Below, piece by piece: positions 11,855-24,842 of a DNA stretch of 64,000 nucleotides. Within the stretch, counting starts at the first letter, position 1, and the number at the start of each line of letters is the position of its first letter. The notes under the pieces were generated by a model, which was not told the DNA's origin, did not search any database, and saw only the letters and a program-made list of their open reading frames with translations. Origin of the DNA: Bubalus kerabau (Eukaryota; Chordata; Mammalia; Artiodactyla; Bovidae). A program made the position numbers and the translations under genes. Location of the stretch: NCBI RefSeq assembly GCF_029407905.1, contig NC_073643.1:39280501-39344500 (forward strand), in the 5' to 3' direction.

Positions 11855-12830
11855 ACTGAAAAGAACCCAGAGAATGGAGAAAATTTTTGCAAATCCTTTA
11901 CCTGATAAGGGACTTGTATGTAGAATGTATAAAGAACTCTTACATCTAAAACTAAAAAGGACAAATAATCCAATTTTCACAATTCAAAAAGTTCTCAATA
12001 GACATTTCTCCGCACAAGATAATACAAACGACCAATAAGCACATGAAAAGATGCTCAACATCTTTTGTCGTAAGATAAATACAAACGAAAGTTACAATGA
12101 GATATCACACCACACCCTCTAGGATAGCCAGTAAGGAAATAAAAACAAACAAAACAGCAAATGACAAGTGTTGGTGAGGATGTGGAGGAATCAACGTATA
12201 TTGTTGATGGGAAAGTAAAATGGTGCAGCCCCTGTGGAAAACAGTTTGACAGTCCTTTAAAAGGTTAAACGAAGGATTACAATATGATCCAGCAATTCCA
12301 CTTCTAGATGTTCACTCAAAGAACTGAAAGCAGGGACTCAAAGAGATACCTGTACACCAACGTTCATAAGGGCATTTTTCACAAAGCCAAAAGGTGGAAG
12401 CAACCAGGTGTCCACCAACTGCAGAATGCCTAAATAAAATGCGGTATAGCCACACAATAGAGTATTATTCACCCATTAAAAGGAATGAGATACTGATAAA
12501 TGCTACAATACAGATAAACCTCAAAAACATGCAAAAAGAAGCCAGACACAAAAAGTCACATATTGCATGATTTCATTTATGTGAAATATCCAAAACAGGT
12601 AAATCCATAGAAACAAAGCAGATGAGCGGCTTCCAGGATCTGGTTAGACAGGAGAGAGAAGGATGGAAAGTGACTGCTTTATGGAAACCATGTCTCCTTT
12701 GGGACTGATGAAATAATTTTAGACCTATATAGAGGTGCTGCCTGTGCAACACTGTCAATGTATTAAAAATGATTCAAATGGTACATTTGCAGCATTTAAA
12801 TTACATCTCAATAAAGCTATTTTTTAAAGC
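11855..12830 (+). mobile_element. L1 3' fragment (ORF2 end and 3' UTR)
   Basis: The translated start matches the L1 ORF2 C-terminal region (KIFANPLPDKGLVCRMYKEL, later NRHFSAQ). It is followed by typical 'gagatatcacaccacaccct', 'ttccacttctagatgttcac' and a 3' UTR ending 'tacatctcaataaagctatt'. Frame breaks show it is dead. Confidence 0.85.
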
Positions 12831-12954
12831 CAACCTTAAAATCTGGAAAATTTCACACAAAATTTCAGGTTGACTTCTCTTGAAAAATCTCTATGATCTC
12901 ATACCATTGACCACAAGGTCCTCATAACAAGATGGAGTTGAACAAGTTGGAGCT

Positions 12955-13165
12955 GAGGCTGGTCTTGGAGCCCGTTTCTGCCACTGACAATCCATTGACC
13001 TGTTACCAAAACGTAACAGGACACATTTTGTCTGTGCCTCAGTTAACTTCTCTGCAAAAGGAGGATCAAACCATATCTACATCATCAGGTTGTTACAAGG
13101 AGTTAGCAAATTAATATGGTTAGAAGAATGCCTGGCAAATAGTAAGAGCTCATCAAGTGTTGGTT
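12955..13165 (+). repeat. MIR-like SINE relic
   Basis: Has 'ctgtgcctcagttaacttct', 'caggttgttacaaggagtta' and 'gcctggcaaatagtaagagc' in MIR order. Confidence 0.55.
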
Positions 13166-13484
13166 ACTTTTACATTTTATGATACTGCATTTTCTTTGTA
13201 ATAGAGGTAAATGGCATTTGCTTTTCATTTTGTTGTTGTTGTGGTCTTTACAAATGGAGGTCTAGCATGTAATATAGCAATCCAAAAGAAAGAAGTAGAA
13301 AGACAGCCAAGATATAAATATTTTTAAGGGATATACAAAATACTATGCATAATATGTGCCACTTTTGTGAAAATAAATATAACAACAAATCTATGTATAG
13401 AAAACAGTAGATAACTCTAGACTTACGGGTAGCAGAGAGGGAAGGAATGTAATTAAAGGGGCTTTTTATTGAGGTTTATAATAT

Positions 13485-13895
13485 GTTTACATTTTTCCCA
13501 GCTTTACTGAAATATAATTGACACAAAGGATTATGTATGTTTAAGGTGTACAATGTGAAGATTTGAGATACTTGAGAAAGATCCACAGATATGGATACAT
13601 AGAGCTTCACTGAGGGTGCCAGTGGTAAAGAATTCACCTGCCTGCCAAAGTAGGAGACACAGAAACGCAGGTTCTATCCCTGGGTTGGGAAGATCCCTTG
13701 GAGTAGGAGGTAGCCCCCGACTCCAGTGTCCTTGCCTGGGAAATGACGTGGGCAGACGAGCCTGGCGGGCTACCCATAAAGAGTTGGACACAACAGTGAC
13801 TAAGCATGCACACATATATCTCCAAACAATTACCACAATCAAGGTTAGCCGACATATCAGTCACCTCACATAGTTACCTAATATTTTTTAATAGC
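13485..13895. mobile_element. Ancient L1 fragment split by a Bov-tA SINE
   Basis: The left part 'cagctttactgaaatataat ... ttaaggtgtacaatgtgaag' and the right part 'ccaaacaattaccacaatca' are neighbouring pieces of one old L1-type repeat. The SINE at about 13600-13815 interrupts it. Confidence 0.6.
13600..13815 (+). mobile_element. Bov-tA SINE (diverged)
   Basis: Has 'gcttcactgagggtgccagt', 'atccctgggttgggaagatc', 'ccttgcctgggaaatgacgt' and 'gagttggacacaacagtgac'. More diverged than others in the window. Confidence 0.85.
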
Positions 13896-14334
13896 AAACA
13901 TTCATAATCAGGAACTATAATAAGAATGCTTTTTTTAAAGATTAGGAAATTCTAAATTAATTTTGTTTGAGACTTCCATGAGAGTATCATAAAATTCCAT
14001 GAGGTGAGCAGAAATATCCTAGACTGATAAAGCCAGGGACTGCTTGCTTTGCTTTGCAACCCAGAGGCTGCAATTCCCAAAGCACCAACCTTGCTTCAGT
14101 TTCCTTCTTAAGAACTTGTGGAGCGGACCCTGCTGGGTTTTACAGCTGCCAACAGAAGAGAATCTAAACTGCTTGCCTGGCAGTCAACAACTTTCACTAT
14201 CTGACTCAACATCCTTTTTTTTTTTTCTTCTAGCTATATCATTTGTCACACCCCCTTACAAAGACTCCACTCTAGCTAGACAAGATGTAAAACACATATC
14301 CTTCAAATACTTTTCCACATGCCATCTTTTTTAA

Positions 14335-14790
14335 AAAACTTGAGGTAATATTCACATAACATAAAATTCACCATTTTAACCATTTTAAATGTACAACTTA
14401 GTGACATGGAGTGCACTCACAATGTGATGCAATCATACTCACAGCCTTGTCTAGAACATGTCATCACCCTGAAAGGAAACCCTGTACCCATTAAGCGGTC
14501 ACTCCCCATCTCCCACCCCTCCCCCAGCCCCTAGAAACCGCATGTTTTCTTGCTCAATAGATCTGCCTATTTTGGATATTTCACAATGTTGAAACAATGT
14601 AGTATGTGACCTCTTGTGTCTGACTTCTTTCAGTTAGCATACGGTTCAAGGTTCACCCAGGTTGGAGCACATATCTGTAACTTCTACTTTATGGCTGAAT
14701 AAAATTCCACTGTGTGTGGATGTATCATCGTTTACTGATCCATTCATCAGTTGACCGACGTTCGGGTTCTTTCCACCTTTTTACTTCTGT
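14335..14790 (-). mobile_element. Ancient L1 3' region, minus orientation
   Basis: Reads 'cataacataaaattcaccat', 'gaaaccctgtacccattaag', 'cccagcccctagaaaccgca' and 'tggctgaataaaattccact', the classic mammalian L1 3' text in reverse orientation. Confidence 0.75.
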
Positions 14791-15639
14791 GACTAGTTGC
14801 ACGCCATTATTTTTTCCCTTTGTTCAGCTTCATGCGATAATCAAAATCAAGCTTTCACGTGAGGTTCAAATCCACTCTAACCTTTCCCAAGCTAGCCTTG
14901 TCCCAAAGTCCTCACCTTTCTCTTACTTCCTTCATCACTTCTATACCCAAAGTAGCAAAGTGTCAGCACATGGCAGAATCCCACAAACTTATTTAGGTTG
15001 ACTCAAATTCTTTTCTTACATTGCTAACTTTGAAAACAATCAAGAAAATTCATTAAGATTAAGTTTTCCATTTTCTTAACATTTTGACGGGTCTGGGTTA
15101 TTTCAGTAACCACAGTTTTAACTGCTCTCACTGTTTTTACCCTTGCTCCCTATACCCTAACTGAATACATAGAGTGGCCAGAGTGGTTTTATTAAAACAG
15201 AAAGCAGATCACTGTATTTACTTATTATATTTGCTACCTGTTATCTGTTCCAGTGGCACAATGGCAGGGGCTTGTGGTCCTTTTATTTACTAATTAATAC
15301 TCAGTGCCCAGAAGAGCACAGCATGTAAGCAGGCACTCCATTAATACTCGCTGAATGGATTTTGGGGCCTACAGTCAGCTGGTACTGAAAAGGTAAGCCC
15401 TTTGAGACTGGTCATGAATCTAATAGTTTCTCATAGTTTCACCTGGTGCATTTCATTCCTCCACACATCTGACCCCTGCAGACTCGAGTCCGATACTTCT
15501 TTAACCCCTTGTCATTGGCTTCCTGGTGTCCTATTGTATGTACCACTCTGATGGCAGAAAGCGAGAAGGAGCTAAAGAGCCTTTTAATGAGGGTCAAAGA
15601 GGAGAGTGAAAAAGCTTGAAACTCAACATTATAAATAAG

Positions 15640-16255
15640 GTCATGGCATCTGGTCCCATCACCTCATGGCAAACAGAAGGGGAAAAAGTGGAAGCAGTGA
15701 GATTTTATTTTCTTGGGCTCCAAAACCACTGCAGACAGTGACTGCGGCCATAAAACTAAAACATGCTTGCTCCTTGGAAGAAAAGCTATGACAAACCTAG
15801 ACTGAATTAAAAAGCAGAGACATTACTTTGCCAACAAAGTTCAGTATAGAGAGTTGGGCCATAAAGAAGGTTGAGCACCAAAGAATTAATGCTTTTCAAT
15901 TGTGGTGCTGGAGAAGACTCTTGAGAGTTCCTTGGACTGCAAGAAGATCAAACAAGTCAACCCTAAAGGAAATCAACCCTGAATATTCATTGGAAGAGCT
16001 GATGCTGAAGCTAAAGCTCCAATACTTTGGCCACCAAATGCGAAGAGCTGATTCATTGGAAAAGACCCTGATGCTGAGAAAGACTGAAGGCAAAAGGAGA
16101 AGAGCATGGCAAAGAATGAGATGGTTGGATGGCATCACCAACTCAATAGACATGAATTTGAGAAAACTCCGGGAGATAGTGGAGGACAGAGGAGCCTGGC
16201 GTGCTGCAGTCCATGGGGTTGCAAAGAGTCAGACATGACTTAGCAACTGAACAGT
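15640..16255 (+). mobile_element. BovB (RTE) LINE 3' fragment
   Basis: Matches the end of the BovB reverse transcriptase ORF and tail. An open frame at 15828-16238 encodes pieces such as [20 protein letters not shown] and [20 protein letters not shown], ending in GVAKSQT. A short internal deletion is likely near 15840 ('ccaacaaag' joins directly to 'gagttggg'). BovB is common in ruminants and was horizontally acquired. Confidence 0.92.
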
Positions 16256-17635
16256 AACAATCCTATTGTATTTTATTCTTCATCAGAATAGTAGTCTGTG
16301 AAAATCACCTCCTATTGCTTTCTTTTCCTCCTCAGGGACAATCCTGCACACAGTAGAAGCTCAATAAACAATTATGGACTAACGAGCTCCTTTAGCATTT
16401 CTGTCAGATATGTTTTCTCTCTACTTTCTCCTCTCACCTCCTCATATCCCACCCCTGCCAGCTGCTGATCACCATCTAGGAAAGTCCTGCTTCTCTCTTC
16501 TCTGGCACTTTTCAGACATTCCACAGAGAATGCCATCCTCGGTGATGACTGTGATGATCACTGAAAGATACCTCTGCACTACTGGCCTTTCAGCTCTGGG
16601 CCGGAAAATTTTAAGGGCCTATTTTGAAGGTTGAGACTGCATAGCTATCCAGTCATATGTCCTTCTAAACACCTTCACAAAACTACCACATCCTTCTAGA
16701 AGCTCCCGTTTCTGCTTTGCCATGGTCAAGACACATGTTCATGTTGTCCGCAATGGTTCTATCTTTGCTACAGATGCCTATAACCTGATGGAAGCACTGC
16801 AATTTGTCATCTAAATATGTAAGCTGATCAGTTTCAGAGGCTGAAACCCCTTTGGTCTTTCCTGTTTGGATTCTTTTCAGTTTTATTCTTCAATGATTCA
16901 TCTTAAACTGCATCTTAACTTGGAAGCCCCCTCATTTCTTTTAAGAGTAGATGGGAGCATAGATCTTTTATTATTTTTTTTTAATAATAAAAATTCCTCC
17001 AGCAATTTTTTTCCTTTTTCACATTATATGAAACTTACCACCTTCCTCCCCAGATAGTAAGTGGAAAATCACAATCGTGTAGTGAGAAACTCAATCAACG
17101 ATGGCTGCTATCTCTGTGAAGATCTGGGACTGCTCATGAGCAGAAAGCTTTCTGGCAGGCTGGGCAAAGGCCCTGGGCCCAGAAAGTGCACCTGAAGTCC
17201 TCCTGCCTGTTTTACAATTTCCTTAAACTCCCCCCTGCCCTGGGTAGCTGGGTCTACATTGCTTGTAGAGAGAAGAAAACAGGAGTTTGGTAAAGTGAAA
17301 CAGGACAAAATACAAGAGCACATCTTTAGACAGCTTCACAGGAAAAGGTGACTATAGATGGGGGTGGGGGTGGGGTTGGATTTCCTATCTCCAAAGTATT
17401 CCAAAAATTTCACTGAATTTGGGGGAGGGAGGGTTATTTTGAAGATTTTAATCTGAGAAACATCTAAAAATACTGTACTGTAAAATTCACTATCATTTCA
17501 CATTAATATGATCATATTTGGGGTTATGCTTAAAATTGAAGATCTTACTCAGATACCTTAAATTTTAAAAATTACCATCCTTTGGTAGAACTCAAACTCT
17601 TATAATCAGACGCACTGCAGCATTTATTCAGCCCT
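16256..17635. other. ATXN7 intron, little recognised
   Basis: A MIR/L2-like end near 16325-16385 ('cacagtagaagctcaataaa') and G-runs at 17358-17377. The rest is unassigned. Confidence 0.45.
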
Positions 17636-17752
17636 GCTATGGTGAATCTCAGTGAACTCCGGGAGTTGGTGATGGACAGGAAGACCTGGCGTGCTGCGAT
17701 TCATGGGATCCCAGAGAGTCGGACACGACTGAGCGACTGATCTGATCTGATG
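17636..17752 (+). mobile_element. BovB 3' end with short tail repeat
   Basis: Has 'gtgaactccgggagttggtg', 'ctggcgtgctgcgattcatg' and a (CTGAT)n tail. Severely 5' truncated. Confidence 0.85.
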
Positions 17753-18237
17753 GTGAAAGAGCAAGTTACCTTTTCTTTGGAGGGCTGGCCAAAAATCTTG
17801 ATCAATTTACTAGTGGATCTTCATCTGCTGTGATTGTAGCAGCTCTTTCTTCTTAATTTTGTTCAGACCTACAAAAAAAAAAAAAAAGAAAACAGGCAAA
17901 GCGATGAAACAAAGGATAAAATGAATCAGAAATCTAGTCTCATTAGTTGCCAGTGTCCCCAAATTATGATATGTGCTTTAAAATGTCAAAGTGTTAAAAT
18001 GCGAGGCACTGTACCAGTTTTACAACAAACTCAATTCAATTTTTTTTTCACAATGAATTTAATTGGCTATATTTATACAATAAACTAAGAACAAATGACT
18101 ACTCAATATGTACATAGAGTCAGCCTCCTGGGGCTTAAAATCATTGTGTGTAATTTGCCACTAATGAGTTTTCACTTAATTTTTAAAACGGCTATTCAGG
18201 AAGCCTGCTCCTATGAAACCTGTCAGAATCACAGATT

Positions 18238-18265
18238 TAAACACACACACACACACACACACAAC
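18238..18265 (+). repeat. (CA)n microsatellite
   Basis: A run of about 12 CA units; a second, shorter CA run with an A-tract lies at about 18389-18418. Confidence 0.9.
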
Positions 18266-18538
18266 ACACTGAGTGAGAATATTATTTGGAGAGCTCTCTC
18301 TGTCCTTTATCATTCAGCAGTTTATAAAAGCAATTTATAATAGTACAGACAGGAAACAAAAGCTCAGTTAAACCATCTTTCTAAAAAGCACACACACACA
18401 CACACAAAAAAAAAAAAACCCACTCCCTTATCTATGTATTTTTGTACTTGCATACATGCACATTTAAAGTAGAATGTGGGTACTATTCAAATTAATTTGG
18501 AGGGGGGAGCACTGAGGTACAGAATCAAGGGACCGGAG

Positions 18539-18606
18539 ATTAACAAGCCAGAGTTAGAAATTAGGCTGGTGTATTAACAAGCCAGAGTTAGAAATTAAGC
18601 TGGTGT
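18539..18606 (+). repeat. 34-bp tandem duplication
   Basis: Bases 18539-18572 repeat at 18573-18606 with a single difference (G to A in 'aaattaggctgg' versus 'aaattaagctgg'). Confidence 0.9.
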
Positions 18607-21600
18607 CAAGACTGACAGGCAGCAGGAGAGAAAGAACAGCAAATGTGGGCAACGACACAACTATGGCACAGATGCTGTTCAAGTATAAAGCACAAGGCAG
18701 GCTGCTTTCATATGAAAAATTCACTAGCAAATACACTTCTCTTCCTATAAAATCCTCACTGGCTATTCATCAAGGTCGGGAGGCAGGAATACTGCTTTCC
18801 TCAACTCATATTTATTATCATACATTTGAAGATGGCAAGCCAAATATTTCTAAGGTTTGAGGTGCTAATAAAGCTTCTGCCAAACTCAGTGGCTGAAATT
18901 CTATGCCATGTTTGAACATTTATTCGTAATTACCTTTATTGGCTTTTAAGTTGCTCCTGGATCATATCCCTCCCCTCTCCCTTTTTAAACAGTTTGTTTT
19001 ATTCACTCACAGAATATTATTCAGCAGTGTAATCATTCCTACAATCTTTATAAGCCAGCTGTTTCTCAGATTTCTAATTGCATCCCAGTCTCGTACCTTT
19101 TAAAAATTTTTCTCTGATTTCTATTTTAGTGTTTCTTTTCTGTCTTATTTCCAATAAAAGCCACTATCCTGTTTAACATGTGTATCCTGAGCCAAAATTC
19201 ATTTCTTTGCATCCTAAACAGCTATGCCAAATTTTACAGCTATGCCAAATCACTCCAAGGGAACCTACAAATTCCCAGGACAGAAGCAGCCACTAGCCAC
19301 CTCCCTAATGGTTATTCCTTCAAGGTAGGCTGGAGACGCAGACAGAATAACAGTGGCATCGCATGTGCTTGACCTTACTTCTCCAGGTCAAGCTAGCTTT
19401 CAATTTTCCATCAGGATACTTCATCTATATCTCCAAGTATTCAAGGAAGTCATCAGATCTTGAGTGCTGTAAAATCTCCCCCAAGATAGTGTTTGCCTTT
19501 AAAAGAATTCACCATTTACTAGCCTGAATACTGTAAAAATGCTTTAAGAGAAACCCTATTCTTGGAGAAAAAATGGTAGTGGCAGCTACTAAAAATAAGC
19601 ATTTAAAAATAGTAACTTTTCTCAGAATAGGGGTCAGAAATTTTTCTTCAATAGGAAAAAAGAAAAAAAAAACTATCACGTTTGTATATGTTCTTTCACT
19701 TTATTTTCACAATAACACTGTGTTCAAAAGAGCTGTTATTATGATCTCCATTTTACTACTGAGGAAACAAACGGAGAGGTCATAATTTGCTCAAGATTAC
19801 CCAGCAAATAAATGGTTTGAAACTGGAACCAGAACGGAGGCCTTTGGTGCTATTTAGTTCCCTTTTCAGTACACCAAACTGTCTAAACAGCCGCTTTATT
19901 TTGTTTTGCGAAGATAAAAAGAGATAATTTAAAAGGAAGACTGGAGAATATTTCCGAACAATAGAAACATAAAACTTGATAGCTTTTACTCATTCACCAC
20001 CTATTACGTAACAAGCATTCAATAAATATAATTTTTAAAGATTTTCTAAAAGTGACAGCCCATTACAGGTGGGAGAGGAGATGAAACAAGAAGAAAAGAC
20101 ATAATTTGAATGTTCCCCAAAGTCCTGAGGCATATATTTACTTTCTTTTTCTTTTGGTTGGAGGGTGGGGGTGGAGATTGTAGATGATGCCTTTTGTCTA
20201 GAGTGGCTGTTGAGCCCATGGTGATTCTGTAAGCACCATATTTCCCAATGCCAAGTCATGTTCGTACTATGGGACTCCAAACTCCTCTTGTTTTGGCCAA
20301 AGTTGGACACATGATCCAAACTAAGACATTCAATTCATTCTCCTGAGAACTAGAAACTGGGATGAACAGGGTCTATTCTGGTTTATGCTCCCCCATGTGC
20401 TCTCAGTGTTTAGGAAAAGACCAGTGAGCAAAGACTGATGTGTGAAGATGCTGCTCAGAGTAAACCAGCCCCAGGAGGCCCTGGAACCCCCGAGGACAAA
20501 AAAGGAACTGGTTTCTGCCCAAGGGGTTCCAGGGCTTTCTTGTCCCACGTATAGTCTCCCAGAGGATCCAAGCACATCTTCTGTAGCGTTCTAAGAATCC
20601 CCTGGACCTGCAGGGTAAATGGCTCCCTAACCTGAGCTTAAATTTTTGGAATTGATTTCTGATAACTGCAACAAAAATAATCTTGCAGAAAAGACAGTAA
20701 TATGTTTGTACTACGAAATAAATAAATGGGCAGATATCCAGCAGAATTTTATATAAAAGAGGATTCTGTGGAATGCCCAAGGGTTCAGAAAAGTCTTCTC
20801 ATTAACTTTAAATAGCAAAAAGCCCACACTGTTACATGGGCAGCATCTTATCAGTTTTAAAGAAAAGAACTCATTTTCTAGGAGTAACATTTCTATGTCC
20901 TTTTAAAACTCTGAGAGCCTTGTTGCAATTTAAGGCATAATCTGGATCACTTCTTGTTATATAATTGAGTCTATCAAAATTAAGCAAAACTGCACTAACC
21001 TTGATAGAGGAAAGGAAATACACGCTACACTGAGTTGGACCTGTTTTTAAGCATGACAGTATACACTTTCTTTTTATTTCTTAAATTTTCTTCACTTCCA
21101 GGCAAACTCTGGATCTTTAGTGTAAGAATGTGCCCCAGGTGCTTGCAGCGAGACTGTGAAAGAGAAGAGAAAGGGCTGCAAAAGCAGGCCCAACAAGGAG
21201 GACCACAAAGGTTCCGACTTGATTCTCTCTCCTAAGCTGGAGGTGAGGGAAGGCCGACTCCTCACTCCCCATGTCTCAGCAGAGGGCTACCCCAGCGCGT
21301 TTATTCATTCAGTGAAAATGTGTGGAGCATGTGTGCTGTGCCCAGTGATGTGCCCCGAAAGCACAGGATCCAGGAGTGTATGAATCTGAGCCGCCTCCTA
21401 GGTTACACGTTTTTCTGTCCATTCTTCAACTCTCACTCCAAAGACCATGGGCCTAAAATAGTTCACTGTTTTGTCTGTCTGTTTAGTGATCTTACAGGAA
21501 AAGGGTGGAGAGGGATTTGTTGGTAATATTTAAAAAGTGGGGAAATCCACTTAAAATTCCATATTTCTACTTTCTCTTCCAAAAACGTGGCTACTAAGGC

Positions 21601-21860
21601 TAGCTCTCCTGCATGGGGCGATGCCATGTCATAGGCTGCCTCTTGTCACTGAGCATCCACCTCCCCAAGTACGCAGCTTGGCTACATCACTGATTTTCCT
21701 TCCAGGCTTGTCCCCTGTCAGAAGCCAAGCTTGTGACTCTGAGCCTTTGTTGCTTTCCTGTCTCCCAATTGAAAAACCATAAACCAAAAATTTTAAAGCT
21801 GGTTGTCAACTGTGGGCATATTCTCCAAAAACATGATTTAAATGGGGTCCTTAGTTTACT
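18607..21860. other. ATXN7 intron, mixed old sequence
   Basis: Contains a MIR relic near 19690-19855 ('actactgaggaaacaaacgg'). A stretch at 20040-20340 may be an old LTR- or DNA-element relic, but I could not assign it. No exon was recognised. Confidence 0.4.
19690..19855 (-). repeat. MIR-like SINE relic
   Basis: Has 'ctccattttactactgagga' and 'ttgctcaagattacccagca' in MIR order. Confidence 0.6.
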
Positions 21861-21864
21861 TACT

Positions 21865-22140
21865 CAGAGAAGGCAATGGCACCCCACTCCAATACTCTTG
21901 CCTAGAAAATCCCATGGATGGAGGAGCCTGGGAGGCTGCAGTCCATGGGGTCGCGAAGAGTCAGACATGACTGAGCGACTTCACTTTCACCTTTCACTTT
22001 CATACATTGGAGAAGGAAATGGCAACCCACTCCAGTGTTCTTGCCTGGAGAATCCCAGGGATGGGGGAGCCTGGTGGGCTGCCGTCTACGGGGTCACACA
22101 GAGTCGGACACGACTGAAGCAACTTAGCAGCAGCAGCAGC
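21865..22140 (+). mobile_element. Bov-A2 SINE
   Basis: Two BovA monomers are joined by 'cactttcacctttcactttc' and end in an (AGC)n tail. An open frame across it (from 21733) is SINE sequence, not a gene. Confidence 0.93.
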
Positions 22141-22221
22141 TGTCCTCCGACCCAAGCTCCACCTCGCTTTCACCCTGACCACTTTTCTCCCTGGCAAAAC
22201 AAATTTAAGAAGGAAACTCTA

Positions 22222-22375
22222 CACAGTTGACCGTCTCATCCGCAGGTTCCTCATCCATGGATTCAACCATCACTGATCTGATTCGACACTATGTTTACAA
22301 TCTGCAGTTGAAACTGTGGATGCAGAACCAGTGGACACCATGGGACTGGATGGTCCACAGTGCAATCCTGGACCC
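22222..22375. mobile_element. Possible DNA-transposon (Tigger-like) relic
   Basis: The text 'catccgcaggttcctcatcc' followed by 'atggattcaaccatcactga' resembles a common mammalian DNA-transposon wording. The family is uncertain. Confidence 0.35.
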
Positions 22376-22969
22376 AATCCCCCATGGACACCGTCAAGTT
22401 TCTGTAACTCCTGAGCCACAGGGACTCACTAAGGCTCACTCCAGTGAACACCAAAACAGCCTGAAAACAGAACTGGTAAAGGAGGAGCTGAAGCCACTTG
22501 CTAGGAAGGACTGCAGCACCTCTGCCTAGGTTTCAAGGATACATCTTAGTGCCCTGCAGTCAGTTGTGGGCTTTCCTGACCTTCCATGAAACTCTTTATG
22601 TGGAGTCTTAACATTTTTAAAGGACCCTCTGTTTTCTGACAGCTTCTATCTATACACCCACATTCAGCCTCTCTCTTCCCCAAAGGGTTCAACATAGTCA
22701 TTCCTCACTCCCTTTGCCCTTTCAGGTCTCATGGCTCTTCCATCTCAAGTCCCAACTCTCCCAGACTTCTCTGAGATATCCTCTTAGCTCAGGCGTCAGC
22801 AGGCCATTTTTCCATCAATGGTGACTACAGTACACTATTTTACCAGAACCCTAAGAGAGAACCAAAACTGTAATGGAATTCCCAGTGCCCTAATTTGTCT
22901 GTGAAAAATCCTTGGTCAAGTCAGTGGGTTTATAGGTTGATTTACAGAAGCACATGAAAACAGTAACAA

Positions 22970-23335
22970 TAGTAGCAGCTGTCATGTACTAAGCACTTAC
23001 CATGTGCCCAGTACTATTAACACATCATTAACTTCCCTGGTGGCTCAGATGGTAAAGAATCTGCCTGTAATGCGGGAGGATCTGGGTTCAATCCCTGGGT
23101 TGGGAAGATTCCCCTGAGGAAGGAAATGGCTACTCACCCCAGTATTCTTACCTGGAGAATTTCACAGACAAAGGACCCTGGCAGGCAAGAACTGGACACG
23201 ACTGAGCAAGTAACACTTATGTGTGTCATCTAACTTGATCCTCCCAGGTCTATGATGTTGGAACTTTCACTCTACTCCTTTAACAGAGAGAAAACTGAGG
23301 CTTGTGAGGAGAGGCCAATAAGGGGCAGACCTGAG
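22970..23335. repeat. MIR relic interrupted by a Bov-tA SINE
   Basis: The left half has 'tactaagcacttaccatgtg'. The right half has 'catctaacttgatcctccca' and 'gagaaaactgaggcttgtga'. The SINE at 23031-23216 sits between them. Confidence 0.65.
23031..23216 (+). mobile_element. Bov-tA SINE
   Basis: Head 'cttccctggtggctcagatg', then 'atccctgggttgggaagatt', a shortened BovA body and 'gaactggacacgactgagca'. Confidence 0.92.
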
Positions 23336-23999
23336 GCAGGTGCATCCATGAGGTGAGCCTGTTTCATTCCTTCCCACCTCTATTCTTTCACACCTGCTCT
23401 TCCCGCCACCTAGAATCCCTTTCTTCTTACCTTTCAAGAAACTCACCTCCCTAAGGGGGTTTCTTAGAGGCAAGGTCTGCAACATTTCAATCTTGTTTCC
23501 CCAGGGCTGTTAATAAATACCCGCTGAATAGAACTGGGTTAAATGGAACCACGAGCTCTGACAATTATCCCTCCACTGAAAGTAACACGGACCTGGGAGG
23601 GATGTTCTTCTCTTGCTAAGAACTTGCCATCAGGACTGAGCAAAAAGTAGCTCTTCTGACATTAACCTCACTCTTCCCAGACAAATTCACAAAAGAGCTG
23701 AGGAAGATCCGGGAAGGAGGGAGGAGGAGTAAATTACAGCCCAATACTCCTGTAATCCTCTTCTGAGAGGAATAAAAAGTCTGTGAAGTCAAATGGAAGG
23801 ATGCAAGCCTGGGGAGACAGAGAGGGTTTCTCCTCTAATATGCTGCCAGGGGAACATTAATCTCCTATTACCAAACTGGGGTTCCAGAATTCTAAACTTC
23901 ATGTAAATAAACTCAGTCAAGTCATTCTTTGCTACTCGAGGTGGTCCTTTAGGAAAGATAAATGAACAGCTAGCAACTATTTAGTTCTGGGGTCAAACA

Positions 24000-24175
24000 T
24001 ATTAACATTATCAATAATAAGTTTCATTGACTGTTTACTCTGGGCTAGACTCAGTGCTAAGTATCTGCCAGGCCCAGTCTTATTTGATTTTCACTGCAGT
24101 CCTATGGACAATATTAAGAAGGAAATAGGAGTCTAAAATTAGTTAGATGGCTTGTCCAAGGTCACTACAAAATGG
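24000..24175. repeat. MIR-like SINE relic
   Basis: Has 'gctagactcagtgctaagta' and 'gatggcttgtccaaggtcac', matching the MIR core and end. Confidence 0.6.
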
Positions 24176-24424
24176 CTTACAATAAAGGCAGTGGCTAATG
24201 GGACAAAAGCATCATTTTTATGAACAATGCTTACAGGCTTTTTCAGTTCTATCCTTCCTCTTGAAATAATGCTACCTAAAGGCGGGCTGTATAGTCTATT
24301 ACAAATCTCTCTTTACAAGATCCAGAAAAAAAATCCCTCCTCTTCTATTAAGCCCCTCTAATTATATCTATGATAGATCGCCAATGCTCACCTATACGCA
24401 CATTCTCCTCCTCCTGAGCACACA

Positions 24425-24770
24425 GTTAGACTAAATTTCCCAATACACGTTGTAGTAAGGTATAACCATATGACTGAGTCCTAAAACGTGAACAGAAATG
24501 TTGGATGCCACTTCTAGGCTTGGCCCATAGAAACCTCCTTTTCTTAATCCTCAATCTCTCATACCCTCTGCTGGTCAAATGGAGAGGGTTCCAAGCACCA
24601 AGAAGTGAGCAAAGCCACAAAATCTCACCCCTGAGTGACTGGGAAAGTGAGAGCCTCCTTGCCAACACACACAGAGCTGTGACTTGGGTGAGAAATAAAC
24701 ATGGATCGTGTTAAAGCTACCGAGGTCCTGGGTAGTGACAGCAGTCAACCTACACTGATACAGTACTATC
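24425..24770. repeat. Ancient repeat, possibly LTR type
   Basis: The ending 'gagaaataaacatggatcgt' with 'ttaaagctaccgaggtcctg' resembles the end of an old mammalian interspersed repeat ('aataaa...ttaagccact'). The family is not certain. Confidence 0.3.
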
Positions 24771-24842
24771 GTCGTCACTACATCATCGGCATTTGCCTTG
24801 CCAATGGCACAGCTACAATTTATTTAAAGTACACTAAGTAAT

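Noticed and set aside
11847..12038. A 63-codon frame as a small gene
   Set aside because: It encodes a piece of L1 ORF2 and lies in an L1 3' fragment.
15828..16238. A 136-codon frame as a host gene
   Set aside because: It is BovB reverse-transcriptase sequence with no start region; a dead LINE.
16722..16815. A start-like stretch beginning MVKTHVHVVRNG
   Set aside because: Briefly protein-like but short, with no recognised family, splice sites or supporting context.
21733..22230. A 165-codon plus-strand frame
   Set aside because: Most of it translates Bov-A2 SINE sequence.
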